Of a stretch of DNA of 64,000 nt, positions 34,450 through 43,854 are shown one piece after another. The stretch's first letter is position 1; each line of letters starts with the position of its first letter. The notes below the pieces were generated by a model. That model did not search any database, was not told where the DNA came from, and saw only the letters and a program-made list of their open reading frames with translations. The translations under genes were made by a program, and so were the position numbers. Source of the stretch: Tenuifilum thalassicum (GTDB taxonomy: Bacteria; Bacteroidota; Bacteroidia; Bacteroidales; Tenuifilaceae); assembly GCF_013265555.1 (NCBI RefSeq), contig NZ_CP041345.1, forward strand, positions 2,960,581-3,024,580. The letters run 5' to 3'.

Positions 34450-35106
34450 GTGCGGATAAAAAAGAACGAGAACTATATTTTGGTTAATAATTGTATACCT
34501 AGCAGTTTAGTTTTGGCTTGTGGTAGTTGGGGTGTAGCTGAAGCTCTACCTTTACTACGCCATTACCTTGACGATAGCACCACCTGCGTATCCCATTATT
34601 TTATACTTGCAGCCATGGCTAGACTTGGAGACAACTGGGCCTTTGACGAGTTACTTAGAAGAAGCCATTTAAATTATTGGGTAGAGAAGCACGTTGTGGA
34701 TACTGTTAGTTGGAATATCAAGTATGAGGACTTGTCAAAAGTGCTTCAATTGCTAAGAGATATTAATAGTATGTCATACTATTTGAAGTCCAAAGAACTT
34801 CTTCTGTGCGCACCAGATTTTTTAAAAGTAAAGGGGAGAGTGTTACTTCAATTTTCTGGATTAGAGCCATCTTACAGTTTAGCAATCACTCAATTATGTG
34901 TAGAACTGAATTGTTTTCAGTTTAAAGATAAAAAGAGCTGGGATTTAATCTTAGGGCCCTATTGGAAAAATATATCAAAAATTGGTTTCAACGAAACGAG
35001 TAAAATGGAAAAACAAAAGATTTGGAATGAATATCTGAGTGATAGCTATATTAAAAAAATTACAGATGAATTAAAGGAGTGGATAAAAGTTAATGTTGAG
35101 TTTTAA
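34450..35106 (+). pseudogene. putative immunity gene of cassette d, 3' fragment
   Basis: 218 residues from a GTG at 34450; the frame is actually open from about 34385, so this is the second half of the gene begun at 34100. Helical, HEAT-like: GSWGVAEALPLLRHYLDD...HYFILAAMARLGDNWAFDELL, related in pattern to the cassette b immunity candidate. It has no signal peptide of its own. The stop is followed by a tail repeat shared with the cassette b unit. Confidence 0.6.
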
Positions 35107-35141
35107 TCTTTGCTAAGCGTAGTCAGAAACCAAAAGAATAA

Positions 35142-35216
35142 AAGAACGAGAAACTAAGCGTAGTTTGCTTCTCGCTTTCTTTGTAGTAGATTGTAAATAC
35201 ACCTTAGTTCTTCTCC
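35142..35216 (+). repeat. 3' tail repeat of the cassette d unit
   Basis: Reads AGAACGAGAAACTAAGCG, TAGTTTGCTTCTCGCTTTC, then TACACCTTAGTTCTTCTCC, related to the stretch behind the cassette b immunity gene (22425-22513, minus strand). Confidence 0.6.
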
Positions 35217-35258
35217 CCAGTTGAGCCGAGGCTGTAACTAAATAAGGAAGCACATTAA

Positions 35259-35295
35259 GTTGGGCGTAGGTTAGCGAAGCGTACCTGCGTCCAAC
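35259..35295. repeat. hairpin repeat GTTGGGCGTAGGT / ACCTGCGTCCAAC
   Basis: Two 13-base arms that pair completely if two G-T wobbles are allowed, around an 11-base TAGCGAAGCGT loop. It sits in the gene-free stretch after cassette d. A second GC-rich hairpin (GGCGGCGG with CCGCCG) lies near 35373-35395. Confidence 0.5.
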
Positions 35296-35399
35296 TATTC
35301 TTTCAGGCTGTGCCTGTGTTCTTTGTTGTTTTATGTTGAGCCAAGGCTGAAAAAAGCAATTAACGAACGGTGTTCGGCGGCGGTTGCACCGCCGTCGGA

Positions 35400-36000
35400 C
35401 TATCAGCAGCAGAGTTTATCCCGCAAAGCGGGACTGCGCCTGAGCTTCCACTTGTTAGCGCGCATTTCTTTTGAACAAGTGCGCTCCTCTTCTCGCTAGC
35501 GCGTATTTTGTAATCCATTCGTATACCACTGCCAATCAGCAAAGCAACTCCGGCATAAAAGCCTGTCCCGCCAATGAGTCGTGGGCGGGTCGTTGCGAAG
35601 GATAAAGTAAGCGGCGCTGTTTGAGCCATGCCGCAGGCGTGGCGAGTTGTGCCGCGCGGCAGGCACGCCCACGGGGTACCCATCGGAACAGGCTTTTCAG
35701 CCTCGATCTTTTGCTTCTTTTGCATCAAGGCAAAAGAAGGGAAACAAACGTGGCCTCGGCAGGCTCAGCATAACATTAATTCAACATTTAAGACTTGTCC
35801 GGCGAAGACGGATTCAAGGCTGTGTCTGGCTTAGACGGATTCAAAATTCAAGATTTGTCAAATGAAATTCCGATACTTCCGACTGTTTCCGAATCATTCC
35901 GAGTCATTCTTTTAAATTCCTCTAACTTCATTTAACTTCCTCTAACTTAATCATATTCTTCCATCAGAGCTCCTTCGGCAGGCTCGGCATGACAAGGGGC
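35400..36000 (+). repeat. composite repeat block with no cassette behind it
   Basis: Plus-strand order: GC-rich module (about 35440-35700), the CTTCTTTTGC / GCAAAAGAAG hairpin (35714-35739), CTCGGCAGGCTCAGC phrase (about 35755), the GACGGATTCAAGG tandem (about 35800-35845) and a short 10-bp-period array (about 35865-35950), with a further GGCAGGCTCGGCATGAC at about 35974. The CCCCTCTCC hairpin module is absent and no shared cassette module follows. The open frame 35360-35728 on the minus strand is repeat read-through. Thus 35107-36020 has no gene. Confidence 0.75.
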
Positions 36001-36020
36001 TTCCGAATCGTTCAATGGCA

Positions 36021-36078
36021 TAAAAAACCCCAAAAACCCAAGGGCAATTTACTTGCCTCCTTGGATTTCTGGGGTTTA
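36021..36078 (-). terminator. terminator of the SH3 lipoprotein gene
   Basis: A long imperfect inverted repeat, AAAAACCCCAAAAACCCAAGG with CCTTGGATTTCTGGGGTTT, around GCAATTTACTTGCCT. On the minus strand it ends in a T-run, 11 bases after the stop. Confidence 0.65.
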
Positions 36079-36088
36079 ACGTTAACTG

Positions 36089-36850
36089 CTATTCAGTTAC
36101 AGTTGAATCAGCAACTTCTTGTGTTTCTTCTACAATCTCATCAGACGAAGGGTCTCCTTCAAAATCTTCGGGTGACATCTCGTCTGTAAAATTTATCATT
36201 GAATTTAACTTCGCAATAAAAACTGACTGGCTTAAATCAGGATTATTTACAATTTCGATAAGGGCATTCATCTTTTCCGATTCATCCTTTATTGCCAAGG
36301 CCTTTTTAGCATATTTTGCAGTGGCAATATCAACCTCAGAGTAGCTTACTACATCCTTTTTAATCCAGCAAGTCTCAATCCATTTTCCGCTTGAACGTTT
36401 TCCAACCACCTCAATAAAATCATCTTTCTCCGATTTAACGGCAATAATATCCATCTCATCGAAATTCTTATCGGTTTTATTTAGCAAATCGGGCCTTTTA
36501 TAAACCGATGCCTGTTCAACCACAACAGCAGGTTTAGCACCCAGAACAATAAAATCGCTTCTTACCCAACCTTCTTTACCATCTTTTAACCGTACTTTAA
36601 GGTATTCTACTTTCTTAGCTGAGCTATCATCCTTGTAGGATTCATCAAGATACTCTACTGTTTCTCCAATACTAATACTTGATAACCATTTGCCATTTTT
36701 TTCATGAGTTTCCCTTAATGAGACGTTATCCCAAACACAAACACCTTGATCACTACTACCAACGGAATTGTCTGTAGCTTTTTTCCCATTGCAGGATGTT
36801 AGGATGAGTAATCCAAATAAGATTGCTAGATTTCCACCTGTTCTTTTCAT
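36089..36850 (-). CDS. SH3-domain lipoprotein
   Basis: A 253-residue lipoprotein; MKRTGGNLAILFGLLILTSC gives a lipobox cysteine at residue 20. Two bacterial SH3-like segments follow: CVWDNVSLRETHEKNGKWLSSISIGETVEYL...YLKVRLKDGKEGWVRSDFI and a second from about residue 108 (AVVVEQASVYKRPDLLNK...WIETCWIKKDVV). The C-terminus is acidic, ending EEIVEETQEVADSTVTE. Such domains often bind cell-wall peptides or proteins; no partner is evident. Confidence 0.78.
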   Translation of the reverse strand: MKRTGGNLAILFGLLILTSCNGKKATDNSVGSSDQGVCVWDNVSLRETHEKNGKWLSSISIGETVEYLDESYKDDSSAKKVEYLKVRLKDGKEGWVRSDFIVLGAKPAVVVEQASVYKRPDLLNKTDKNFDEMDIIAVKSEKDDFIEVVGKRSSGKWIETCWIKKDVVSYSEVDIATAKYAKKALAIKDESEKMNALIEIVNNPDLSQSVFIAKLNSMINFTDEMSPEDFEGDPSSDEIVEETQEVADSTVTE

Positions 36851-37002
36851 TTTTTTAATTTTTAAGTAAACACTATTTAACTATTATGCTAAAATATGTA
36901 AAAAACAAAAAAACGACAACAAAATTTGCACCATGTGTTTAGAAGTTAAGCACCATGGTGAATCATAACATAAGGTTATTTTTTAGTTAGGTGCAATTTT
37001 GC

Positions 37003-37010
37003 TATATTTG
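37003..37010 (+). promoter_or_regulatory. -7 box of efp
   Basis: TATATTTG, matching TAnnTTTG, 24 bases before the efp ATG. Confidence 0.5.
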
Positions 37011-37034
37011 CAATCCATTGTAAAATAGAAATGT

Positions 37035-37601
37035 ATGGCAACAACAGCAGATTTTAAGAATGGTCTTTTTATTGAATATAATGGTAAAATATATACCATT
37101 GTACAATTCCAGCACGTAAAACCAGGGAAAGGTGGGGCTTTTGTCCGTACAAAGCTAAAGAGTATAGAAACGGGAAAGGTTATTGAGAACACCTTTAATG
37201 CTGGTGTAAAAGTTAACGTAGTTAGGGTTGAGCGTAGGCCTTATCAGTTTCTATATAACGATGATTTAGGCTACCACTTCATGCATCAGGAAACCTTTGA
37301 GCAGATAACAATTGGTGAGCACATGATTGACAATGCCGACCTACTTAAGGAGGGACAATATGTAGAGATGATGGTTGAAGCAGAGAATGAAAACATTCTA
37401 ACCTGTGAGCTCCCCCCATTTGTAGAGATGGAAGTTACCTATACCGAACCTGGTTTAAAAGGCGATACTGCATCGTCAACTGCACTTAAACCAGCAACTG
37501 TTGAAACAGGCGCTACCATCAACGTGCCTCTTTTCATTAATACTGGCGATAAAATTAAGATTGATACCCGGACAAGAGAGTATGCCGAAAGGGTTAAGTA
37601 A
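37035..37601 (+). CDS. efp: elongation factor P
   Basis: A 188-residue elongation factor that rescues ribosomes stalled at polyproline. Three domains fit the family: N-terminal KOW-like domain with the modified-residue loop [18 protein letters not shown] (Lys at the tip in PGKGG), OB domain II ([11 protein letters not shown]... [19 protein letters not shown]) and the C-terminal signature [45 protein letters not shown]. The tip residue is lysine, so modification (if any) would be lysine-type, but no EpmA/EpmB genes are in the window. Confidence 0.96.
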   Translation: MATTADFKNGLFIEYNGKIYTIVQFQHVKPGKGGAFVRTKLKSIETGKVIENTFNAGVKVNVVRVERRPYQFLYNDDLGYHFMHQETFEQITIGEHMIDNADLLKEGQYVEMMVEAENENILTCELPPFVEMEVTYTEPGLKGDTASSTALKPATVETGATINVPLFINTGDKIKIDTRTREYAERVK

Positions 37602-37645
37602 TTAATCTTTTTACTGGTTATATTGATTTATTTGTATTTTTGCAG

Positions 37646-37679
37646 TAACTTATTCCTTTTTAGGAATAAGTTATTTTTA
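37646..37679 (+). terminator. Rho-independent terminator of efp
   Basis: AACTTATTCC and GGAATAAGTT pair around a T-rich loop and are followed by ATTTTTAT. Confidence 0.75.
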
Positions 37680-37695
37680 TCTAAACCACCATCTG

Positions 37696-38916
37696 ATGTC
37701 GATAACAGCGTCGCAGAATAGGTTACAGCTTAGTACATTCAAGCTAAATGCGCTTCTTGGTATGGCTCAAGCCATTAGTGCCGAGCTTAAAACCGAGGAG
37801 CTAATAGACCGTTTCCGACGCATCCTGAACGACGACTTGGGTATCGATCGTATTCTTCTATACAAAATGGAAGAGGGCAAATGGGAGCTGCTTTTAAACA
37901 GCAACTGCCCCGACAAGGTGGTTGAGAACATCAACGTTGAACGCGACCTCATCCCTTTCAATGAGATTACCTTTGTTGGGGTATCGGACAATCCTATCCT
38001 CCTAGAACTTGACGTTATTATACCCGTAATTCAGAACAACCAGCCAGTTGGATATGTTCTTATAGGCGACACCAACGAGTACGAGAAAGGTGTGAGCGCA
38101 ACAATCAGGCATCTAAACTTTGTTCAAACACTATCAATAATCATTTTTGTTGCCATTGAGAACTTAAGGCTATTCCATAAAAGTTTGGAACAAGAAGCAA
38201 TCCGTAAGGAGCTGGAGTTGGCCTCACGAATGCAGTCCATGCTTATTCCTGCTCCAACAGATATGCCCAAAATACCTGGGATAAAAATTGCTTCGTACTA
38301 TCACCCACACTTTGAGGTTGGTGGCGACTACTACGATGTGATAGCACTTAGCCCAAACGAAATTGGGTTCTGCATTGCCGATGTCTCGGGGAAAGGTATT
38401 TCAGCCGCCCTGTTAATGTCGAACTTCCAAGCAAACCTTAGGGCTCTTTTCGATAATCACATCAACCTGAAAACATTAATTAAAAAGCTTAACGAAAGAG
38501 TCCTGGCAGCAGCAAAAGGTGAAAAGTTTATCACCCTATTTATTGGGCGTTACAATACCAGTAATCGCACCTTAGAATATATCAACGCAGGACACAACCC
38601 TCCATTTGCTTATTTACATAAATCGAAAAAGATTTTCCAGCTAAAATCGGGGTGCGTAGGACTAGGAATGATAGATGATATTCCTGTAATTAACGATGGC
38701 AAGGTGGTTTTTGATGAACCAGGTACCTTAATATGTTATACCGATGGACTGGTTGAGACAGTAGATGGAGACAAGGTGATTTACTCAACAAAAATTATCG
38801 AAGAGATACTCCCAAGCAATCAGAGCGTTGATAAAATCATTGAAAAGATAGCTCAAGAGCGTACATCTGAAAAAGTTTTTGATGACATCTCGCTACTAGG
38901 CTTCGAATTCCTATAA
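37696..38916 (+). CDS. GAF-domain PP2C/SpoIIE-type serine phosphatase
   Basis: A 406-residue RsbU-like phosphatase. Residues about 20-170 form a GAF-like sensor, then a linker helix (RKELELASRMQSMLIPAP) typical of this class, then the PP2C domain. That domain has the metal aspartates in GGDYYDVI and IADVSGKGISAALLMS, the NAGHNPPF motif, LICYTDGLVE, and the closing aspartate in FDDISLLGFEFL. It normally removes phosphate from an anti-anti-sigma factor or similar protein; no such partner gene is adjacent. Its 3' end overlaps the convergent O-antigen ligase gene by 64 bases. Confidence 0.9.
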   Translation: MSITASQNRLQLSTFKLNALLGMAQAISAELKTEELIDRFRRILNDDLGIDRILLYKMEEGKWELLLNSNCPDKVVENINVERDLIPFNEITFVGVSDNPILLELDVIIPVIQNNQPVGYVLIGDTNEYEKGVSATIRHLNFVQTLSIIIFVAIENLRLFHKSLEQEAIRKELELASRMQSMLIPAPTDMPKIPGIKIASYYHPHFEVGGDYYDVIALSPNEIGFCIADVSGKGISAALLMSNFQANLRALFDNHINLKTLIKKLNERVLAAAKGEKFITLFIGRYNTSNRTLEYINAGHNPPFAYLHKSKKIFQLKSGCVGLGMIDDIPVINDGKVVFDEPGTLICYTDGLVETVDGDKVIYSTKIIEEILPSNQSVDKIIEKIAQERTSEKVFDDISLLGFEFL

Positions 38917-40346
38917 CGAAACTTCAAAGAATAAATATACGCAGCATAGCCCCAAAAAAGGATAGCCACCTTATCCATATCAAGGAAATTATTCAAGAAC
39001 CCATGCGACACGTAGGTAACCCAACCTAACAGAACACCCACAACAATAGTTCGCTCCTGGCTCTTCTTTTTAAGCCTCAAAGCCAAGTTGAAACCATCGT
39101 AAAAGACAACAACAATTATCAGAATAAAGGCAAAAACAGCAGGAATCCCTGCATCGGCTAGTAACCCAAGGTACTCGCTATGAGCATTACCTTTTAGCCC
39201 AAGGTTTGAACTTTCGCGCGTTTTCAGGTAAGAGGCCTGGAAGGGTGCATACTGAAACATGTAGGTTCCTGGCCCCCAACCAAACACAGGTTTTTCTTCA
39301 AACATTCTTATAGCCGAAGTCCACCTATTCAGCCTTTCAACATTTGACTCATCGGTTCGGATGTTGGCAATTGAACTGATATGCTTTCTTAAATCGCCAC
39401 TCGAAGCGGTTCTATTTTGATTTAACCAAACCACTATATCGTCCTGGAAATAGCCTAAAGTGACAACGAAGGCAACAGCAAGAGCAACCACGTACCTGAA
39501 TCTAATCTTAAGCCACCATATTATCCCAACTCCACCAGCCACAATTAAGCTTAGCCATGCCGCTCTTGTATATGACAGCACTAAAGCCACAATCAGAATT
39601 AATGACAATGCGATGTTCAACCACTTTAATAATCCTTTTTTGGACACTACTGCAAACGAAATCACAACCGGTATTAGCAATGCTAAGGTTGCGGCATATG
39701 ATGTATGGTCAGTAAAAAATGGGTTACATGTTCCATGTGCAACAAACTTATCGAAAAGTCCTCTTTCCCATTGTTTCCATAATGTGATAAGGATTACAGC
39801 CGACATACCAACAATATAAAACCCAAGAAATTTTTTGAACGATATCGCATCCGATGAAAAAAGGATGAAGGGTAGGTAAAACAAAACCATAAAGTACAGC
39901 ACCTTTAGCACTAAATACTTAGCAGATACCACAGGCATGGTGCTATTAATAGTGGCAACCAAAAGCCATCCTAAAAAGAAATAGATTACGAGTAGAACTG
40001 GTTGCCAACTAAACCATCGGTTCTCAATCGATGATTTTGAAAGCATAATAAAAACGAGTGGCGCTAAAGCCACAATAAATAATTCCGAAGGCATCCATAG
40101 GTCGAAAGGAAGACCTTGAACATATTCCGACAAGGGGATTGATAAAGGGCTTAACAGCAAGTAAAGCTTATAAAATCGGTTGGGAAACCATATGTAAAAA
40201 AGAAGAAAAATAAAAAAGACAGGCACTACAATAAAAAGCGATTTTTCGGTAGCAACAAGTAAAGCATTAATCAGTACAAAGAGGATGCTAGCAATTAGCA
40301 CCGGCTTACTTCCAAAAAATGATTTTATTGATTGAACAATCAGCAT
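38853..40346 (-). CDS. O-antigen ligase/polymerase (Wzy_C family) membrane protein
   Basis: A 497-residue membrane protein with about eleven hydrophobic helices. The WaaL/Wzy_C signature is present as the periplasmic loop with RLNRWTSAIRMFEEKPVFGWGPGTYMFQYAPF and the HSEYLGLLADAGIPA motif (conserved histidine). It joins O-antigen or similar glycan to a lipid core or polymerises repeat units. It directly follows the Wzz-like gene (27 bases), so the two probably act on the same surface glycan. The last 64 bases overlap the convergent phosphatase gene. Confidence 0.85.
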   Translation of the reverse strand: MLIVQSIKSFFGSKPVLIASILFVLINALLVATEKSLFIVVPVFFIFLLFYIWFPNRFYKLYLLLSPLSIPLSEYVQGLPFDLWMPSELFIVALAPLVFIMLSKSSIENRWFSWQPVLLVIYFFLGWLLVATINSTMPVVSAKYLVLKVLYFMVLFYLPFILFSSDAISFKKFLGFYIVGMSAVILITLWKQWERGLFDKFVAHGTCNPFFTDHTSYAATLALLIPVVISFAVVSKKGLLKWLNIALSLILIVALVLSYTRAAWLSLIVAGGVGIIWWLKIRFRYVVALAVAFVVTLGYFQDDIVVWLNQNRTASSGDLRKHISSIANIRTDESNVERLNRWTSAIRMFEEKPVFGWGPGTYMFQYAPFQASYLKTRESSNLGLKGNAHSEYLGLLADAGIPAVFAFILIIVVVFYDGFNLALRLKKKSQERTIVVGVLLGWVTYVSHGFLNNFLDMDKVAILFWGYAAYIYSLKFRYRNSKPSSEMSSKTFSDVRS

Positions 40347-40372
40347 TACTTTTAAAAATATTGTAACTCTCG

Positions 40373-41383
40373 TTACCCTAAATTTTTAAGTTTTTTGATA
40401 TACTCAGCAAGTAGCATAAAAAATATGGCAAATAGTAAAGCCGATAATGTAGAGGTAGCCACTATTAGTAAACGCTTAGGATACGCTTTTTTATCGGGAA
40501 CATCAGCCCTGTCAATAATGAACTGAGTAGGAATTTTTTGGCTTGCTTCAATTCGGGCTACCAATATATTTTGGCGCAAAAGGTTCAGATGCTCTGCAAG
40601 GTTATTTATCTCAGCCGAATATCTTACATGTTTCGAAGTTCCATTACCAAAACGTTTTAACTCGTTGTTTAAGATTTTCAACTTATTCCTATCGTTACTA
40701 TATAGGGCAGAAATGAAGTTTTTATAAAAAACCTTTGACTGATACTCGGGGTCAATAACACCATTTGAAACAACTACAGCCAGGGAATCCTCTAACATTT
40801 TCATCTCACTTTCCATAATCTGGTACTGTTCTTCCAGAACCTTAAGCGCATTTTGTGCTACCTGAGCCTTTATGGACCTCATTAGGCTATCGGAAAAATC
40901 GACCACGGTATTTGCAATGAGAGCAGCAAAAGCAGGGTCGGTATCCATTACCTCAACGTTAATACTCTGATACCTGGTTGGTTTGATTTTTATATAGCTA
41001 TCGAACTTGTTATAGGTTTTAAACTTAACAGATTCCTGATTTGTATCAATATCCCAATGCTTACATAAATTGAGTTTGTTTATAACCAAATCCTTAAGCG
41101 AACGAGAGTTTAGAACCTGTAAAAATTGCTCCATTTCTTGGGTCTCACCAAAAGTTGTGAGCCCTTCCTGTATGTTCACAGTAGTCAGCTCCTTAGAAAC
41201 CTGATTAGATACTGGCGGAAAAATAGTAGCAACAGATTTAAATTGAGGTTTAATTAAGAGCGATGCTATTAACGAAAGCACAAAAGCTAAAACGCCAACA
41301 ACAAAAAGGACTCTTCTTCCATTCCAAATGGTTTTCATTATGGATTGCATGGAAGTCTCTAGGTTTACATCCGAGTTACTCAT
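40373..41383 (-). CDS. Wzz-type polysaccharide chain-length determinant protein
   Basis: A 336-residue polysaccharide co-polymerase. N-terminal membrane helix (about 22-46, VLFVVGVLAFVLSLIASLLI), large periplasmic helical part, and a second helix near the C-terminus (about 307-328, LLIVATSTLSALLFAIFFMLL), preceded by DVPDKKAYPKR, the proline-rich signature of the family. It lacks a cytoplasmic kinase domain, so it is Wzz-like, not Wzc. It is paired with the ligase/polymerase gene downstream. Confidence 0.87.
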   Translation of the reverse strand: MSNSDVNLETSMQSIMKTIWNGRRVLFVVGVLAFVLSLIASLLIKPQFKSVATIFPPVSNQVSKELTTVNIQEGLTTFGETQEMEQFLQVLNSRSLKDLVINKLNLCKHWDIDTNQESVKFKTYNKFDSYIKIKPTRYQSINVEVMDTDPAFAALIANTVVDFSDSLMRSIKAQVAQNALKVLEEQYQIMESEMKMLEDSLAVVVSNGVIDPEYQSKVFYKNFISALYSNDRNKLKILNNELKRFGNGTSKHVRYSAEINNLAEHLNLLRQNILVARIEASQKIPTQFIIDRADVPDKKAYPKRLLIVATSTLSALLFAIFFMLLAEYIKKLKNLG

Positions 41384-41492
41384 AGCTTTTCATTTGATGT
41401 CAAATTTCAAAAAAATATTCAAAAGAAGAACAAAGGCTTGCTCATAAAAACTGCAAGCCCTTAAATTGTCACACCCATAAGTATGAACGTAA

Positions 41493-42788
41493 TTATTCCG
41501 ATGCTATTATAATGAAGTAGTTCTTTTTCCCTTTTTGAACCAAAAGGTACTTTCCGTTAAGAAGCATTTCGGCATTTACAGGGTTATCGGCCGATTCTAC
41601 TTTTTGCTTGTTAATGCTTAAGCCTCCACCTTGAACCAATCTACGAAGCTCACCCTTTGATGGAAATACTTTGGTTTTTTCCGCAAGAAGAACGGATACG
41701 GGTATCCCTTGTGCCAGTTCACTTTTCTTTACCTCAAAAGTTGGCACACCCTCAAAAACAGAAAGGAAGGTTTCCTCGTCTAACCTGCTTAACATCTCGG
41801 TAGTTGCTTTTCCAAACAGTAGTTCAGAGGCTTCAACAGCTCTATTGTAATCATCTTCGGAATGAACCATCACTGTCACCTCACGTGCCAAAACCTTTTG
41901 TAGTTTACGAAGATGGGGTTCCTTTTTATGCTCAGCAATAAGGCTGTTAATTGAAGCCTCATCGAGCAAGGTGAAAATTTTAATATAACGCTCTGCATCC
42001 TCATCGGAAGTATTTAACCAAAATTGATAGAACTTATAGGGTGATGTTAAACGAGCATCGAGCCAAACATTACCGCTTTCTGTTTTTCCAAACTTTGTTC
42101 CGTCGGCTTTGGTTATGAGCGGAATGGTAAGGGCAAATGCCTCGCCACCTAGCTTTCGACGAATAAGTTCTGTCCCTGTGGTTATATTCCCCCATTGGTC
42201 GGAGCCACCCATTTGTAGCTTACAGTTCATATTCTGGTATAGCCACAGAAAATCGTAGCCCTGAACAAGCTGGTATGAAAACTCAGTAAACGACATTCCT
42301 TCCTTTGACTCCTCGCCCAAACGCTTTTTAACTGAATCTTTAGCCATCATGTAGTTAACCGTGATATGCTTTCCAATATCACGAATAAAGCTAAGGAAAT
42401 CGTAGCCCTTCATCCAATCGTAGTTATTCACAAGAACAGCGGCGTTTGGCTTACCACTATCGAAGTCTAAAAATTTAGAAAGCTGATTTTTGATTCCATT
42501 AAGGTTACGTTGGAGGGTCTCCTCGTCGAGCAGGTTACGCTCCTGCGACTTACCACTTGGGTCACCAATCATTCCGGTTGCACCACCAACAAGGGCTATT
42601 GGCTTATGCCCAGCCATCTGAAAGCGTTTTAAAAGAAGTATCTGAGCAAAACTCCCAACATGAAGCGATTCGGCAGTTGGGTCAAAACCAATATATCCAG
42701 CAGTCATCTCTTTTGCAAGCTGCTCTTCGGTACCAGGCATGATATCATGTATCATACCCCTCCATTTTAGTTCCTCAACAAAATTCAC
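41493..42788 (-). CDS. tyrS: tyrosyl-tRNA synthetase
   Basis: A 431-residue class I aminoacyl-tRNA synthetase. The HIGH-equivalent HVGSF (43-47) and [11 protein letters not shown] are typical of Tyr[10 protein letters not shown] and [10 protein letters not shown] form the tyrosine and ATP site; the KMSKS loop reads KFGKT. The C-terminal S4 domain is visible ([19 protein letters not shown]). Length and motifs are normal. Confidence 0.97.
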   Translation of the reverse strand: MNFVEELKWRGMIHDIMPGTEEQLAKEMTAGYIGFDPTAESLHVGSFAQILLLKRFQMAGHKPIALVGGATGMIGDPSGKSQERNLLDEETLQRNLNGIKNQLSKFLDFDSGKPNAAVLVNNYDWMKGYDFLSFIRDIGKHITVNYMMAKDSVKKRLGEESKEGMSFTEFSYQLVQGYDFLWLYQNMNCKLQMGGSDQWGNITTGTELIRRKLGGEAFALTIPLITKADGTKFGKTESGNVWLDARLTSPYKFYQFWLNTSDEDAERYIKIFTLLDEASINSLIAEHKKEPHLRKLQKVLAREVTVMVHSEDDYNRAVEASELLFGKATTEMLSRLDEETFLSVFEGVPTFEVKKSELAQGIPVSVLLAEKTKVFPSKGELRRLVQGGGLSINKQKVESADNPVNAEMLLNGKYLLVQKGKKNYFIIIASE

Positions 42789-42805
42789 GGCTTAAACGGT
42801 TTTTA

Positions 42806-42833
42806 ATTAAAAAATAAAGGCCTTTTAGGCCTT
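42806..42833 (-). terminator. terminator between cvpA and tyrS
   Basis: AAGGCC and GGCCTT form a short stem around a 5-base loop. On the minus strand it is followed by TTTATTTTTTAATT, suggesting termination of the cvpA transcript. Confidence 0.55.
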
Positions 42834-42876
42834 CAAATATATATGATTTAGCTTAAAATTCCGACAAAACAAGCAG

Positions 42877-43389
42877 CTAGGTCGATTTAAATTTTTCTTT
42901 TAGCGAATCAAAGTGTAGGTAAGGGTATATAGCAGGTGCTAAACGCGATAAGGGTTTATACAAAATTGTTTTGTTTTTGGCTTCCTGGGTATAAAAATTA
43001 AACCTATCGTTTGCCTTCTCAATAAACACTATTAGAACGCTAAGAATTATTGCATATTTAAAAAAACCAAAAAGCAAACCTAGTAGCTTATTCACAATGC
43101 CAAGCGGAGTGAGGTTAAAAACCTTATCAATCATTTTACCAGCAAAATGCACTCCAACTACAACAAGTATAAACGTAATGGCAAAAGCAAGAATGGGTAT
43201 ATACTGTCCGCTTAGCTTGACCTTTTCAACCAAAAGCACTGCAGTTAAATCGGAAAACCGAACTGCAATCCAAATGCCTAAAAGTAAGGCAGCAAGCGAG
43301 GTTACTTGCATTACAAAACCATTTAAAAACCCTCGGATTGCTCCAAATGCTAGAATAACAAGCAGTACTAAATCAACAGTTGAACCCAT
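42877..43389 (-). CDS. CvpA family protein
   Basis: A 170-residue inner-membrane protein of the CvpA family (colicin V production and purine-linked in E. coli). Four helices are seen and the family pattern VDLVLLVILAFGAIRGFLNGFVMQ at the start, later GKMIDKVFNLTPLGIVNKLLGLLFGFFKYA. The ATG at 43389 is preferred; the longer GTG start at 43413 would overlap the ArsR gene by 13 bases. It is probably co-transcribed with the regulator gene upstream. Confidence 0.85.
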   Translation of the reverse strand: MGSTVDLVLLVILAFGAIRGFLNGFVMQVTSLAALLLGIWIAVRFSDLTAVLLVEKVKLSGQYIPILAFAITFILVVVGVHFAGKMIDKVFNLTPLGIVNKLLGLLFGFFKYAIILSVLIVFIEKANDRFNFYTQEAKNKTILYKPLSRLAPAIYPYLHFDSLKEKFKST

Positions 43390-43400
43390 TAAAACGAATT

Positions 43401-43700
43401 TTAAAGTGTGCACTTACCCACGCAATCGAGAATCTTGCCTAAATTCTCGTTACGCAGAGAGTACATAGAATTTTTGCCCTCACGCTTGCACGAAAGAACA
43501 CCTTTGTCCTTTAATATTCCAAGATGATGAGATGCAGTAGACTGCTCAATCTTAAGCGACTCATAAATTTGCGTTACAGTCATCTGACCATTCTTTTCCA
43601 AAAGGCTAATAATTCCAATCCTTAATGGATGTGCAATAGCTTTCAGCATATTAGCAGCTTGCTCTAGCTGCTCAACCTTTAAATCTCCAACTTGTACCAT
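43401..43700 (-). CDS. ArsR-family winged-helix transcription regulator
   Basis: A 99-residue regulator. The fold is clear: LEQAANMLKAIAHPLRIGIISLLEKNGQMTVTQIYESLKIEQSTASHHLGILKDKGVLSCKREGKNSMYSLRN. The recognition helix is QSTASHHLGIL. Two cysteines remain near the end (CKREGK and DCVGKC), which might sense a metal or redox signal but do not form the classic ELCVCDL site. It sits 11 bases upstream of the cvpA start. Target genes are unknown. Confidence 0.88.
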   Translation of the reverse strand: MVQVGDLKVEQLEQAANMLKAIAHPLRIGIISLLEKNGQMTVTQIYESLKIEQSTASHHLGILKDKGVLSCKREGKNSMYSLRNENLGKILDCVGKCTL

Positions 43701-43854
43701 TTATCCTACTGTATTTCAATCATATTAAGTGCATGCAAATATATTAATATTTTAATTTTTCAACATTGTCAAAAATCATTTTTAATAACATTATGCTAGA
43801 TTTTTTGTTTTATCTGTATAAAAATTGGTTAATTTGGCATTATAATTCAGATTT

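Noticed and set aside
35259-35295. Possible integron attC site (GTTGGGC ... GTCCAAC)
   Set aside because: The core sites are in the reverse order to attC (GTT arm on the left, AAC arm on the right), the loop is short, and no integrase is present; kept only as a hairpin repeat.
35360-35728. 122-residue minus-strand open frame
   Set aside because: It lies wholly in the composite repeat and contains its hairpin; no protein-like features.
19220-36020. CRISPR array suggested by the regular short repeats
   Set aside because: The repeats are 10-mers without unique spacers, and no cas genes are present.
19220-36020. Rhs-type or phage origin for the cassette array
   Set aside because: No YD repeats, phage structural genes, PAAR/VgrG genes or transposase were seen; delivery route is left open.
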